A stretch of DNA of 64,000 nucleotides from assembly GCA_030699385.1 (NCBI GenBank), contig JAUYMY010000060.1:1-64000 (forward strand), given 5' to 3'. Source of the stretch: Methylobacter sp. GTDB lineage: Bacteria; Pseudomonadota; Gammaproteobacteria; Methylococcales; Methylomonadaceae. Shown here one piece after another: positions 26,771 through 36,581 of the stretch. The position numbers and the translations under genes are program-made. Positions within the stretch are counted from its first letter, which is position 1; each line of letters begins with the position of its first letter. A model generated the notes under the pieces. It saw only the letters and a list, made by a program, of their open reading frames with translations. It was not told where the DNA came from and did no database searches.

Positions 26771-27916
26771 ATGACCGCCTTGGGTAAAAAACCACTCTTT
26801 ATCATCATCGGCCTTGCACTGGCTATCGCGATTTATTTTTTTACCCAACAACCGAAATTTGTCGATGTCGACATCATCACCTTAGAACAAGGCGAGGTGA
26901 GGGCGACGGTGTCCAATACCCGTGTCGGTACGGTTAAAGCCTGTCGGCGCGCTTATTTGGCGCCGGCAACCGGCGGACAGGTAGCGGTGCTGCATATCAA
27001 AGAAGGCGATAACGTCAAAAAAAACCAGCTACTGATGGAAATTTGGAATAACGATTTAAAGGCGCAGGTCAAACTGCAGGATGCGCAAATCAGGTCTAAT
27101 CGGGCTTTGGCCGAACAAGCCTGCCAACTCGGCGCAGGCGCTGAACGCGAGGCCGATCGCGTGTTGCGCCTGCAAAAATTCAACAATATTATTTCCGAGG
27201 AACAGGTCGATATTAAAGCCACCGGCGCCCGCGCCAAGCGCGCCTCCTGCACCGCCGCACTTGAAGCTATTGCTGTCAGTCAGGCTAACCGCGATGCGGC
27301 TCAGGCGGCGGTTGAGCGCACCCTGATTGTCGCGCCGTTCGATGGCACCGTGGCTGAAATCAATGCCGAATTGGGCGAATTTATCACGCCGTCACCGCCC
27401 GGCATTCCGACTTTGCCTGCCATCGATTTGCTCGATGTCAGTTGTCTGTATGTGTCTGCGCCAATTGACGAAGTCGATGCGCCGCAGATCAAAACCGGCA
27501 TGAGCGCCTGCGTATCACTGGATGCCTTTACCGATAAACGCTGTTCCGGCACGGTCAGCCGCATCGCGCCTTATGTGCTGGAAAAAGAAAAGCAGGCGCG
27601 CACCGTCGAGGTGGAAGTGAAGTTGACCGACCCGAAAGACCTTAACGGCTTGTTGCCGGGTTACAGCGCCGATATTGAAGTGTTGTTAGACCGTAAAGCC
27701 GCTGCGCTCAGAGTGCCTGCCGAGGCGGTGCTGGAAAATAACCGGGTGTTGCTGATGCGGCCGGATGGTTTGCTGGAAGAACGCAGCTTTAAGCCGGGAC
27801 TGGCCGATTGGAATATTGTCGAAGTGTTGTCGGGGCTGAGTGTCGGCGACAAAGTGGTGTTGTCGGTAGGCCGCGAGGGCGTGGCGGCCGGTGTTTATGC
27901 CCGCGAACAACCATGA
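26771..27916 (+). CDS. periplasmic adaptor (HlyD/MacA family) of an ABC exporter
   Basis: 381 residues. An N-terminal membrane anchor (about 8-24, FIIIGLALAIAIYFFTQ) is followed by a lipoyl-type domain (GTVKACRRAYLAPATGGQVAVL), a helical hairpin (about 95-185) and the returning half VAPFDGTVAEINAELGEF. It bridges the inner-membrane ABC permease to an outer-membrane channel. The stop overlaps the ATPase ATG by 4 bases. Next genes are ATPase and two permeases, making a four-gene MacAB-like set with no outer-membrane factor in the window. Confidence 0.9.
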   Translation: MTALGKKPLFIIIGLALAIAIYFFTQQPKFVDVDIITLEQGEVRATVSNTRVGTVKACRRAYLAPATGGQVAVLHIKEGDNVKKNQLLMEIWNNDLKAQVKLQDAQIRSNRALAEQACQLGAGAEREADRVLRLQKFNNIISEEQVDIKATGARAKRASCTAALEAIAVSQANRDAAQAAVERTLIVAPFDGTVAEINAELGEFITPSPPGIPTLPAIDLLDVSCLYVSAPIDEVDAPQIKTGMSACVSLDAFTDKRCSGTVSRIAPYVLEKEKQARTVEVEVKLTDPKDLNGLLPGYSADIEVLLDRKAAALRVPAEAVLENNRVLLMRPDGLLEERSFKPGLADWNIVEVLSGLSVGDKVVLSVGREGVAAGVYAREQP

Positions 27917-28572
27917 TAAAGCTAGAGCATATACACCGCTATTTTCAGGTCGGCGAGCAGACCGTCCATGCCCTGAATGACATCAACATCAGCATTGAAA
28001 AAGGCGAATATGTGTCGGTGATGGGGCCGTCGGGCTCCGGCAAATCGACCTTGCTAAACGTCATTGCTCTGCTGGATCAGCCGAGTTCAGGGCAGTATTT
28101 GTTAAACAATCAGCCGGTTACCCGGCTTGACGATGATGAGCTGGCCAGGATCCGCCGCGAAAATATCGGTTTTGTGTTCCAGTTTTTCCATTTGATCCCG
28201 CGCCTGTCGGCAGCCGAAAATATCGAAATACCGATGATATTGGCCGGTGTCGCCGCCAGGCAGCGAAAGCTGCGGGTGCAGGAAGCGCTGGCCTCGGTCA
28301 ACCTGGAATATCGGGCTGAACACAAGCCGGATCAGCTGTCCGGCGGCCAGTTGCAGCGCGTCGCCATTGCCAGGGCGATGATTATGCGCCCGGAGATTTT
28401 ATTGGCGGACGAGCCGACCGGGAATCTTGACAGCAAATCCGGCAAGGAAATTATCGAGTTGCTGGAAGGGCTGAACGCGCAGGGCGTGACGCTGGTGATT
28501 ATTACCCACGACCAGAACATAGGTGACCGGGCGCGCCGGAAAATCCGCATTGTTGATGGGCAGATAGCGTGA
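27913..28572 (+). CDS. ABC transporter ATPase (MacB/LolD type)
   Basis: 219 residues starting at the ATG that overlaps the adaptor stop (ATGA). Walker A is GPSGSGKST (about residue 38), the Q-loop lies in VFQFFHLIPRLS, the signature is LSGGQLQRVAIARAM and Walker B is ILLADEPTGNLDS, followed by the switch histidine in VIITHDQ. It belongs to the mechanotransmission (MacB/LolD/FtsE) class. It powers the permeases encoded immediately downstream. Confidence 0.95.
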   Translation: MIKLEHIHRYFQVGEQTVHALNDINISIEKGEYVSVMGPSGSGKSTLLNVIALLDQPSSGQYLLNNQPVTRLDDDELARIRRENIGFVFQFFHLIPRLSAAENIEIPMILAGVAARQRKLRVQEALASVNLEYRAEHKPDQLSGGQLQRVAIARAMIMRPEILLADEPTGNLDSKSGKEIIELLEGLNAQGVTLVIITHDQNIGDRARRKIRIVDGQIA

Positions 28573-28614
28573 TGGACAAGTATTAACAAGTATTAACAAT
28601 TACTACAATAAATC

Positions 28615-29820
28615 ATGCTCATTAAAGACACATTAGCCCAAGCCTTAGCTGCTATCAGCACTCAGCGTTTACGCGCGGGTTTGATTATTCTGGCGATGAG
28701 TATCGGCATTGCTTCGGTATCGGTGTTGACGGCGCTGGGCGATAGCGCCCGTCGTTATGTGGTTAATGAGTTTGAAGCCTTGGGCACCAACTTGATTATC
28801 GTACTGCCGGGGCGCACTGAAACCACCGGCGGACAGCCGCCGCTGTTTGGCGAAACGCCGCGCGATTTGACGTTGGATGATGCCGAAGCTTTGTTGCGCA
28901 GCCGTCGTATTGCCGCGATTGCACCGCTGACCATCGGTTCTGCGCCGGTTTCCTCACTGGGTTTGGAGCGCGAAACCAATGTCGTTGGTTCAACCTATGC
29001 ACTAAGACGGGTGCGTCGTTTGACCGTGGCGCAGGGCAGTTTCCTGCCGCAAACCGAGATCGATAAAGCCGAGTCGGTTTGCGTGATCGGCCAAACCATA
29101 CGCAACGAATTGTTCGCCAATCAACCGGCGCTGGGGCAGTGGTTGCGCATTAATGACCGGCGTTTTCGGGTGATTGGCGTACTGGCGTCGGAAGGGCAAT
29201 CGGTCGGCATCGATTTTGACGAAATCGTGATTATTCCGGTGGCGTCGGCACAGGCCTTGTTCGACACCTATTCCTTATTTCGGATTTTGGTGGAAGCCAA
29301 ATCCAAACCGGATATGTATCAGGCCGTTGATGAAATTCGCGACATTATCAAAGCGCGGCACGAAGGCGAGGACGACGTGACGCTGATTACCCAGGACAGC
29401 GTGGTTGGCGCGTTCGACAAGATATTGACCGCCTTAACCCTGACCGTCGCCGGTATCGCCAGCATCAGTCTGGCGGTGGCCGGTGTGTTGGTGATGAATG
29501 TGATGCTGGTCAGCGTGACTCAGCGTACCGCCGAAATCGGTTTGTTAAAAGCCTTGGGCGCGACCAAGCGGCAACTGCTTTGGCTGTTTTTGACCGAAGC
29601 GGCAATGTTGTCGGTGGCTGGCGCGCTATTGGGCGTGGCGTTGGGCTACGCAACGCTGGGGTTGTTGCAGGCGTTTTACCCTAATTTCCCGATGCAGTTG
29701 CCTGCGTGGGCATTGCTGGCCGCGTTGGCGGTTTCATTATTTACCGGCTTGCTGTTTGGCGTTTTGCCGGCCAGAAAAGCGGCGAGCCTTGATCCTGTCA
29801 GCGCCTTGGCAAAGCGGTAA
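28615..29820 (+). CDS. MacB-like ABC permease, first copy
   Basis: 401 residues. One N-terminal membrane helix (IILAMSIGIASVSVLTALG, about 25-43), a periplasmic MacB_PCD domain (about 50-260) and a C-terminal FtsX domain with three helices (about 275-395) containing TQRTAEIGLLKALGATKRQ. It begins 42 bases after the ATPase. It likely pairs with the next permease as a heterodimer, since both are single-length. Substrate is unknown; such systems export peptides, lipids or antibiotics. Confidence 0.9.
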   Translation: MLIKDTLAQALAAISTQRLRAGLIILAMSIGIASVSVLTALGDSARRYVVNEFEALGTNLIIVLPGRTETTGGQPPLFGETPRDLTLDDAEALLRSRRIAAIAPLTIGSAPVSSLGLERETNVVGSTYALRRVRRLTVAQGSFLPQTEIDKAESVCVIGQTIRNELFANQPALGQWLRINDRRFRVIGVLASEGQSVGIDFDEIVIIPVASAQALFDTYSLFRILVEAKSKPDMYQAVDEIRDIIKARHEGEDDVTLITQDSVVGAFDKILTALTLTVAGIASISLAVAGVLVMNVMLVSVTQRTAEIGLLKALGATKRQLLWLFLTEAAMLSVAGALLGVALGYATLGLLQAFYPNFPMQLPAWALLAALAVSLFTGLLFGVLPARKAASLDPVSALAKR

Positions 29821-29824
29821 AAAC

Positions 29825-31021
29825 ATGCACTACGCCGACCTGATCTCATTATCCTACCGGACAGTTATCAGCCATAAACTGCGTTCGGCGCTGACCGCGT
29901 TGGGGCTGATTATCGGCATTGCCGCCGTCGTTTTATTAACCTCGATTGGGCGCGGCATTCATACCTTTGTCTTGGCTGAATTTACCCAGTTCGGCACCCA
30001 TTTAATCAGCGTTCGTCCCGGCAAAACCACCACCTTCGGCCTATCGGGCGCAAGCATCAGCACGGTCAGGCCGCTGGTCATCGCTGATGCCGTCAGCTTA
30101 AGCAAAGTGCGGAACATTATTTCCGTATCGCCGATGACACAAGGCAATGCGCAAATTAAAGCGGGTACTAAACAGCGGCGCACCAACGTGCTGGGGGTCG
30201 GTTCTGCGGTGCCGGAGATATTGAAAATCAAGGTGGTTAGCGGACGTTTTTTACCGGAAGAAGACAGCAACCCGCGCGCTTTTGCCGTGTTGGGCGATAA
30301 ATTGGCGAGTGAATTATTCGGTACGAATAGTCCACTGGGCCAGCGCATCCGCATCGGCAGCGACCGTTACCGGGTGATTGGCGTGATGGAAAAAAAAGGC
30401 CAGATGGTCGGCTTTGATATGGATGACACTATTTATATCCCCGCCGCCAAAGCGCTGGAGCTATTTAACCGGGAAAGTTTGATGGAAATCCACTTGCTTT
30501 ATAACAGCAACGCCGCGATTGAAAATGTAGAAAGCGCGATCAAACGCCATTTGATTGCCCGTCACGGTGGGGAAGATTTCACCCTGATTACCCAGAACCA
30601 GATGCTGAAAAGCATGGATTCCATCCTGAATATCCTGACTCTGGCGGTGGCAGCCTTGGGCGGCATTTCTTTATTAGTCGGCTCGGTCGGTATTTTAACT
30701 ATCATGACCATTGCCGTGTCTGAACGCATTTCTGAAATCGGTCTGCTGCGCGCAGTCGGTGCAGAACGCAGCAGCATTTTTCAGCTGTTCCTGTGCGAGG
30801 CCCTGGCGCTAAGCAGTGCGGGTGGATTGTGCGGCGTGTTGTTGGGCATAACCATGGTCAAGATACTTGAGGCCGCGTTGCCCGCCTTGCCGGTGGAACT
30901 GGCCTGGGCTTATATCATTGCCGCCTTTATGGTTTCATTGTTGATCGGCATCGTGGCAGGCGTAGCGCCAGCGATGAAAGCGGCTAGATTAGAGCCGTTG
31001 GAGGCTTTGCGGGCTGAGTGA
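29825..31021 (+). CDS. MacB-like ABC permease, second copy
   Basis: 398 residues from the ATG at 29825, 4 bases after the first permease stop. Same architecture: TM1 (ALTALGLIIGIAAVVLLTSI), MacB_PCD domain with RRTNVLGVGSAVPEILKI, and FtsX domain with AVSERISEIGLLRAVGAERS. It is clearly a diverged duplicate of the preceding gene and completes the adaptor-ATPase-permease-permease operon. It converges with the exporter at 31061-34178. Confidence 0.9.
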   Translation: MHYADLISLSYRTVISHKLRSALTALGLIIGIAAVVLLTSIGRGIHTFVLAEFTQFGTHLISVRPGKTTTFGLSGASISTVRPLVIADAVSLSKVRNIISVSPMTQGNAQIKAGTKQRRTNVLGVGSAVPEILKIKVVSGRFLPEEDSNPRAFAVLGDKLASELFGTNSPLGQRIRIGSDRYRVIGVMEKKGQMVGFDMDDTIYIPAAKALELFNRESLMEIHLLYNSNAAIENVESAIKRHLIARHGGEDFTLITQNQMLKSMDSILNILTLAVAALGGISLLVGSVGILTIMTIAVSERISEIGLLRAVGAERSSIFQLFLCEALALSSAGGLCGVLLGITMVKILEAALPALPVELAWAYIIAAFMVSLLIGIVAGVAPAMKAARLEPLEALRAE

Positions 31022-31060
31022 GCATACTGTAACCGTTCATGTACCTTTTTTGTTGTTATT

Positions 31061-33478
31061 TCAATAACTCAATCCTGCCCTGACCACTATCTTGGCCGCG
31101 TTTCGCGCCGGTAAATAAGCCGCGATCAGCGCTAATATCAAGACAAAAACTAACCAAACGCCTACCGATAACAGCGAAAAAACAAAATCAAGCTGTATGC
31201 CGAGCATGGTGAGTCCCAGTTGTTTGGCTAAGGGTTCGGCGACGATGAAGGCTAGCGGAATGCTGATTAGCCAGGCCAATAGGCCATGAAACAAGCCTTC
31301 GAGCATGAATAATTTGAAAATCGCCGACGAGCTGGCGCCGATGGCGCGGAGCACGCCGATTTCGCGGGTGCGTTGCAACACGCCGATGGCTAAGGTTCCT
31401 GACAGGCCGATCGCGCCGACTGCGGCAATCATGATGGCCAGTCCCAGCAACATGCGAGTCATCGGGCGGAATTGGTTTTCGGCAAACTGGCGTTGTTCCA
31501 GTTTGGCTTGCGTGGTGTAAAAATCGAGTTTGATGTGTTGTTGCTCAAAGGCGGTTTTTAACGCATCGACATAGTTTTTTTCTGCCGACAATGAGCCAAT
31601 ATCGGCAGACAGCAGCGCAAATGCATGTTTTTGTTCAGGGTTTTGAACGGCGCTTAATGGCGCGTACACTGATTCTACCGCATAGCCGGAACCGGCAAAG
31701 CTGCGATATAAACCAATAATCTGCCATGCACTTTCCGCTTGCCGTATCAATTTGGCGTTAACGCTGTCGCCAACCTGTAGGCCGTTGAGTTCGGCGGTTT
31801 CGGCGTTAATGACCAGCCGCTGTTGTCTGTTGTCGCTGGGCTCAAACCAGCGTCCGGCGACGATCAGCGGGCGGTACAGCGGGGTGTCAACGGGCAGGGC
31901 TATCATTTGCAAGCCCAGACTACCGGCTTGCCGGATTAATTTATCGCGGAAGAACAATTCGGCAGGCTGGCGGTTCCAGAATTCGACGGCGGCGGTGGGC
32001 GGGAGTGTGCGCACGATGTCATTGATGATGCCCACCGGCTGGTCTTGGGCAAAGCCGATACGGACGGCATAGCGGCTGCGCGCCAGTTCGTTGTCCAATG
32101 TCAGTTTAACTGAGGCCATCAGGCTGATGATGACGATAAATAACACGCCAGCGATAATCAGTACGCTTTGCGTCCACAGCAAACGCGCTTTGCGGCGCAG
32201 CAAATTACCCAGCGCGACGGCGTAAAGCGTTGGCAATAATGCGGCGGCGATGCGCTCAAGCCAGCGGTCAACGCCGCCGCTGGCAAAATCGGCACCTAAG
32301 CCGTAACTGGCAATGGCTTGGCGCACCGACATCGATGCGCCTTTCCAAACCGGCCATAATGCCGCCAGCAACGGCGCTATTAATCCGCCCGCACTCATTA
32401 AAATCAACGCTTGTTTTGAGTAAACAAAGCCGTTCAGCTCGATATTGAATACATCGAGTAGCCAGCGGCTGCTGTAAAAAGCGCCCGTCCAGCTCAACGG
32501 GATAGCGATCAATAACGCGATCAACGACAGGATAAATACTTCGGACAAATAGACGCCCGCGATAGTCGAGCGGCGTGCGCCCAAGGCTTTCATGATGCCG
32601 ATTTGGTCGGTTTGCTGAGTAATTAACGCGGCCACGGTGTTTAAAATCAGCACCGAACTCAAGGCTAGCGACGCCCATGCCATCACTTTTAACACCAGAT
32701 GAATACCGGAAAAAATCGCCCGCCCCCAATGCCGCTCGGGATGTTGCAATAAGGTGGCGTTAACGGCAATGCCCGATGCCGCCAGCTGTGCGCGAATGTC
32801 AGCGGCGATGGTGCGGGCCTTTTCCTCGCTGTACGGCGGTTTTATTTGTACTAACAATTGCCGAAAGGTGTGCGCGGGGATGCCAAAAAGCGGGGCTAAT
32901 TCGGGCGCGATAAAAAAATGCATTTGCCCGCCAAACGCCGGCGGTTTAACAAATGGATGCCGAATAATGCCGTCAATAACCAGCTTTTCGCTGCCTTTCG
33001 CGCCGCTAAATTCTATGCTGTCGCCGGCTGCAAGCCCGGAAAATTGTGCTGATAAGCGTTCGATGGCAATGCTCTGTTCGTGTGGAAAATGGCCGGACAG
33101 CAAGTCCATTTTGTCGTAGCGTTGAGCCAGGTAATCGGCTCGGAACAATACGGTTCCGCTCTGCCATTGCGCCGATGCGGGCGTTTTAAATTGCGCGGTA
33201 AATTGGGTCAGGGTGTCGATACCGGCAACGCCGTCTATAGTTTCAATGGCTTTGGCAACGGCTAAATCGACATCTTGTCTCAGTATCAAATTAATATGCG
33301 AAGGCTGCGATTGCCGGTGCGCGTTGTCCATGCTGCCGAGTTGCAAGTCCATCATGCCCAATAAGGTGCCGATGACAAACAGACCTATCGCAATGCTGGA
33401 GATTGCCAACACGCTGCGGGAGGGGTGGCTGAGCAGATCGGCGCTGATTTTTTGCCGCAGGTTAGCGTTAAACAACAT
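31061..33478 (-). CDS. large FtsX-type ABC permease
   Basis: 805 residues with two FtsX domains. The first (about 270-390) contains TQQTDQIGIMKALGARRSTI; the second (about 680-800) contains RTREIGVLRAIGASSSAIF. An N-terminal helix (SVLAISSIAIGLFVIGTLLG) and a helix near 435 precede the two extracytoplasmic domains. This 10-helix layout resembles YbbP/AttF-type permeases for lipids, acyl chains or surface molecules. It is encoded 7 bases downstream of its ATPase and converges with the MacB-like operon. Confidence 0.88.
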   Translation of the reverse strand: MLFNANLRQKISADLLSHPSRSVLAISSIAIGLFVIGTLLGMMDLQLGSMDNAHRQSQPSHINLILRQDVDLAVAKAIETIDGVAGIDTLTQFTAQFKTPASAQWQSGTVLFRADYLAQRYDKMDLLSGHFPHEQSIAIERLSAQFSGLAAGDSIEFSGAKGSEKLVIDGIIRHPFVKPPAFGGQMHFFIAPELAPLFGIPAHTFRQLLVQIKPPYSEEKARTIAADIRAQLAASGIAVNATLLQHPERHWGRAIFSGIHLVLKVMAWASLALSSVLILNTVAALITQQTDQIGIMKALGARRSTIAGVYLSEVFILSLIALLIAIPLSWTGAFYSSRWLLDVFNIELNGFVYSKQALILMSAGGLIAPLLAALWPVWKGASMSVRQAIASYGLGADFASGGVDRWLERIAAALLPTLYAVALGNLLRRKARLLWTQSVLIIAGVLFIVIISLMASVKLTLDNELARSRYAVRIGFAQDQPVGIINDIVRTLPPTAAVEFWNRQPAELFFRDKLIRQAGSLGLQMIALPVDTPLYRPLIVAGRWFEPSDNRQQRLVINAETAELNGLQVGDSVNAKLIRQAESAWQIIGLYRSFAGSGYAVESVYAPLSAVQNPEQKHAFALLSADIGSLSAEKNYVDALKTAFEQQHIKLDFYTTQAKLEQRQFAENQFRPMTRMLLGLAIMIAAVGAIGLSGTLAIGVLQRTREIGVLRAIGASSSAIFKLFMLEGLFHGLLAWLISIPLAFIVAEPLAKQLGLTMLGIQLDFVFSLLSVGVWLVFVLILALIAAYLPARNAAKIVVRAGLSY

Positions 33479-33485
33479 GCTTTTG

Positions 33486-34178
33486 TTATCGGTTTAGATA
33501 CTGGTCGTCATGGATGCGCCCATCATGAATGGCGATGCGGCGCGAGGCGGCTTGGGCGAGTTCTTCGTTATGGGTGACGATGACCAGGGTTTTGCCTTGC
33601 TGCTGCAAGGTGGAAAACAGCGCAAATACCGAGTCGGCGGTGGCGGAATCAAGGTTGCCGGTCGGTTCGTCGGCGACAATCAACGCCGGGTCATTGGCTA
33701 AAGCGCGGGCGATGGCGGCGCGTTGCTGTTGTCCGCCGGACACTTGGCTCGGCAATTGTTTGGCTTGATCAGCTAGGCCGACCAAATCAAGCAAATAACG
33801 CGCGCGTTCTAAGCGCTGCCGCTTGGGCAGTGTGCCGACAAAATCCATCGGCAACAGGATGTTTTGTAATAAATTGAGCGCGGGCAATAATTGAAAAAAT
33901 TGGAACACAATGCCGACATGAGCGCCGCGCCATTTGGATAATTGTTCTTCGCGCAAGCGGTGCAAGGCGCTGCCGTTCACTTGTATTTCGCCCCGGCAAG
34001 GCCGGTCGATGCCGGTCAACAGGTTCAATAAAGTCGATTTGCCGTTGCCGGAAGGGCCGACAATGGCGACAAATTCGCCGGCATTAATGGTCAGGCAAAT
34101 ATCATGCAAAACAGGCTGTTTGATTTGCCCTAGCGTATAGGCTTTATGGACGTGGGTCAGTTGGATGATATTAGGCAT
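33486..34178 (-). CDS. ABC transporter ATPase (YbbA/LolD type)
   Basis: 230 residues. Walker A GPSGNGKST, Q-loop VFQFFQLLPALN, signature VSGGQQQRAAIARAL, Walker B LIVADEPTGNLDS, switch VIVTHNEE. It pairs with the 805-residue permease immediately downstream on the minus strand. Together they form a second mechanotransmission-type exporter without its own adaptor protein in the window. Confidence 0.94.
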   Translation of the reverse strand: MPNIIQLTHVHKAYTLGQIKQPVLHDICLTINAGEFVAIVGPSGNGKSTLLNLLTGIDRPCRGEIQVNGSALHRLREEQLSKWRGAHVGIVFQFFQLLPALNLLQNILLPMDFVGTLPKRQRLERARYLLDLVGLADQAKQLPSQVSGGQQQRAAIARALANDPALIVADEPTGNLDSATADSVFALFSTLQQQGKTLVIVTHNEELAQAASRRIAIHDGRIHDDQYLNR

Positions 34179-34261
34179 GCTAAGAAGCGGTTATAATGGC
34201 GCAATCCGAAAAATAGGGTAGATTCTACCACGCACTGATTTTAATCACCGACCCGACACAT

Positions 34262-34453
34262 AAAGTGATTTCCGAAAAAAATAATATCCCTTAATGATCT
34301 TGTGCTGTAGAAAAACAGAGTCCACGAAAAACACGAAAGCCACGAAAAAAAGCAGCGAAAATAATGGCATTTCTTATCTTCGTGTCACTTGGGGATGCCT
34401 ACTTTTGACTTTTCGTGGACAATTATTTGGCTATGCTTTTTTCAAGAAATCAC
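34262..34453. repeat. family A MITE-like repeat, copy 3
   Basis: About 190 bp, left end AAAGTGATTTCCGAAAAAA and right end TTTTTTCAAGAAATCAC, inverted. Very similar to the reverse complement of copy 1, including CTGTAGAAAAACA and TTTTCGTGGACAATTATTTG. It ends 3 bases before the methyltransferase ATG at 34457 and so must supply its leader. Confidence 0.8.
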
Positions 34454-34456
34454 ATA

Positions 34457-35029
34457 ATGACCTCAATACAATACTTTTGGCTGCTGCTGGGCGGCAGTTG
34501 GACGCTGCTGGAAATGGCTATCGTTTATAAAACCCGCTTGCCCGGATGCCATTCAAATCAGCAAAAATACCGCTCGGAAAAGTTGATTTGGCTCGTTGTT
34601 GTTGCCGCGCTAATCGCTGCATTAACGCTTAAACAACTGCAGCTGGCGGTTTTGCCGCTGGCTTATGTTCAACGGCAAATAATTGCGCTGCTGGTGTTGG
34701 CTCTCGGCTTAGGCTTGCGCTTTTATGCGGTACTGAGTCTTGGGCGTTTTTTCAGCACCACCGCGATGATTCAGTCCGAACATCTTTTGATAGCTCACGG
34801 CCCTTACCAGTTGATTCGCCACCCCGCTTATACCGGCTTGTTAATCAGTTTTTTTGCGGCGGGACTGGCGATGGGCGATCTATTGGCGATACTGTCGCTG
34901 CTGTGCCCGATTGCTTATGTGTTAAATCAGCGCATCCGCATTGAAGAACAGGAACTTATAGACCATTTCGGCGCGGCTTATCAGGCTTACCGGGTGCGCA
35001 CCAAGAAACTGATTCCTTGGTTATACTAA
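34457..35029 (+). CDS. ICMT-family membrane methyltransferase-like protein
   Basis: 190 residues from the ATG at 34457. A longer reading with a GTG at 34415 would start inside a repeat, so I rejected it. There are about five membrane segments. The C-terminal signature HGPYQLIRHPAYTGLLI (about 118) and EEQELIDHFGAAYQAYRVRTKKL match the isoprenylcysteine carboxyl methyltransferase / phospholipid N-methyltransferase superfamily that uses S-adenosylmethionine. Its place directly before the carotenoid genes suggests, but does not prove, a lipid or carotenoid-related substrate. Confidence 0.82.
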   Translation: MTSIQYFWLLLGGSWTLLEMAIVYKTRLPGCHSNQQKYRSEKLIWLVVVAALIAALTLKQLQLAVLPLAYVQRQIIALLVLALGLGLRFYAVLSLGRFFSTTAMIQSEHLLIAHGPYQLIRHPAYTGLLISFFAAGLAMGDLLAILSLLCPIAYVLNQRIRIEEQELIDHFGAAYQAYRVRTKKLIPWLY

Positions 35030-35075
35030 TATCCACGACCAACCGCCCTCTATTCCACTTTAAGAAAACCTATTC

Positions 35076-36581
35076 ATGTCAGAAAAAAAACATATTGTCA
35101 TCATCGGTGCCGGCCCCGGCGGCCTGTGTGCAGGAATGCTGTTAAGCCAACGCGGTTTTAACGTCACTATTTTTGATAAACACAGCGAGGTCGGCGGGCG
35201 TAACCGGCCGATTCGTCTCGGCGATTTTGTTTTCGATACCGGCCCGACCTTTTTGTTGATGAAACATGTGCTTGATGAAATGTTCGCGCTCTGCGGCAAA
35301 AACAGCGCTGATTATCTGGAGTTCATTAAACTCGATCCGATGTACCGCTTGTTGTTTGCCGACCGCGCCGTCAATGTCTTTTCCGACCGCGACAAAATGC
35401 GCGCCGAATTGACTGCCGCTTTTTCTGAAGGCAGCGCCGGCTACGATGCTTATTTGCAGCACGAAGGTCAGCGCTTTGAAAAACTGTATCCTTGCATTAA
35501 ACGCGACTACAGCAGCCTGAAAGCCTTTTTTTCGTTGGATTTGCTGCGCGCTCTGCCGCGTTTGGCGCTCAATCACAGCGTTTTTTCCAATCTGGGCAAA
35601 TACTTTAAAGAAGAAAAAATGCGCCTGGTATTTTCTTTTCAATCCAAATATTTGGGTATGTCGCCGTGGGAGTGTCCGGCGCTATTTACCATGCTGTCTT
35701 ATCTGGAACATGAATACGGCATTTATCATGTCAAAGGCGGCCTGAATAAAATTGCCGCTGCGATGGCGAAAGTTATCACCGAACAGGGCGGCGTCATACA
35801 CACCGGCAGCGCAGTTGACGCGTTGATGATTGAAAACAAAGTGGTTACTGGCGTGCGCCTACAAGATGGTCGCGAGATTGCCGCCGATGAAGTCATTATC
35901 AATGCCGATTTTGCCCATGCGATGACCCATCTGCTCAAGCCGACCGAATTAAAGCAATACAGCCCGGAAAAAGTGAAAAAGCTGGAATATTCCTGTTCGA
36001 CGTTCATGTTGTATCTGGGTTTGAACACCCGCTACGACTTGCCGCATCACTCGATTGCTTTTGCCGAAGACTATACGACCAACATCAAAAATATTTTCAG
36101 CAACAAAATTTTGAGCAAAGATTTCTCGTTTTATGTGCAAAATGCCTGCGTCAATGACGACAGCCTCGCGCCGACCGGAAAATCGGCTCTGTATGTGCTG
36201 GTGCCTATGCCCAATAACGACAGCCGGTTGGATTGGCCGGCTATTTGTGCCGACATGCGCGAGCAAGTGCTGGATACATTAGAAACCCGGCTGGGTTTGG
36301 CTGGTATCCGCGAACATATCGAATGCGAAAAAATCATCACGCCAGAGACCTGGGAAACCGAGGAATCGGTCTTTAAAGGCGCGACTTTCAGCTTGTCGCA
36401 TAAATTTAGCCAGTTGTTGTACTGGCGGCCGCACAATCAATTTCAGGAACTTGACCGCTGTTATTTGGTCGGCGGTGGCACCCATCCGGGCAGCGGCTTG
36501 CCGACCATTTATGAATCGGCGCATATTTCTGCAAAATTGATTTGCCAAAAACATGGCCTTAGTTTTGGTTTGGCATCATGA
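35076..36581 (+). CDS. crtN: 4,4'-diapophytoene desaturase-like enzyme (CrtN)
   Basis: 501 residues. FAD-binding N-terminus IVIIGAGPGGLCAGMLLSQ and the desaturase end GGGTHPGSGLPTIYESA. The central segments YSCSTFMLYLGLN and DDSLAPTGKSALYVLVPMPN closely match the layout of Staphylococcus CrtN, so I assign desaturation of the C30 carotenoid backbone. It is the first of three genes in the crtN-aldehyde dehydrogenase-crtP order described for Methylomonas-type methanotrophs. The stop overlaps the dehydrogenase ATG by 4 bases. No diapophytoene synthase gene lies in the window. Confidence 0.85.
   Translation: MSEKKHIVIIGAGPGGLCAGMLLSQRGFNVTIFDKHSEVGGRNRPIRLGDFVFDTGPTFLLMKHVLDEMFALCGKNSADYLEFIKLDPMYRLLFADRAVNVFSDRDKMRAELTAAFSEGSAGYDAYLQHEGQRFEKLYPCIKRDYSSLKAFFSLDLLRALPRLALNHSVFSNLGKYFKEEKMRLVFSFQSKYLGMSPWECPALFTMLSYLEHEYGIYHVKGGLNKIAAAMAKVITEQGGVIHTGSAVDALMIENKVVTGVRLQDGREIAADEVIINADFAHAMTHLLKPTELKQYSPEKVKKLEYSCSTFMLYLGLNTRYDLPHHSIAFAEDYTTNIKNIFSNKILSKDFSFYVQNACVNDDSLAPTGKSALYVLVPMPNNDSRLDWPAICADMREQVLDTLETRLGLAGIREHIECEKIITPETWETEESVFKGATFSLSHKFSQLLYWRPHNQFQELDRCYLVGGGTHPGSGLPTIYESAHISAKLICQKHGLSFGLAS

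Noticed and set aside
34415-34456. Longer start (GTG) for the ICMT-like gene
   Set aside because: It begins inside a family A repeat and adds residues without family similarity; ATG at 34457 fits better.
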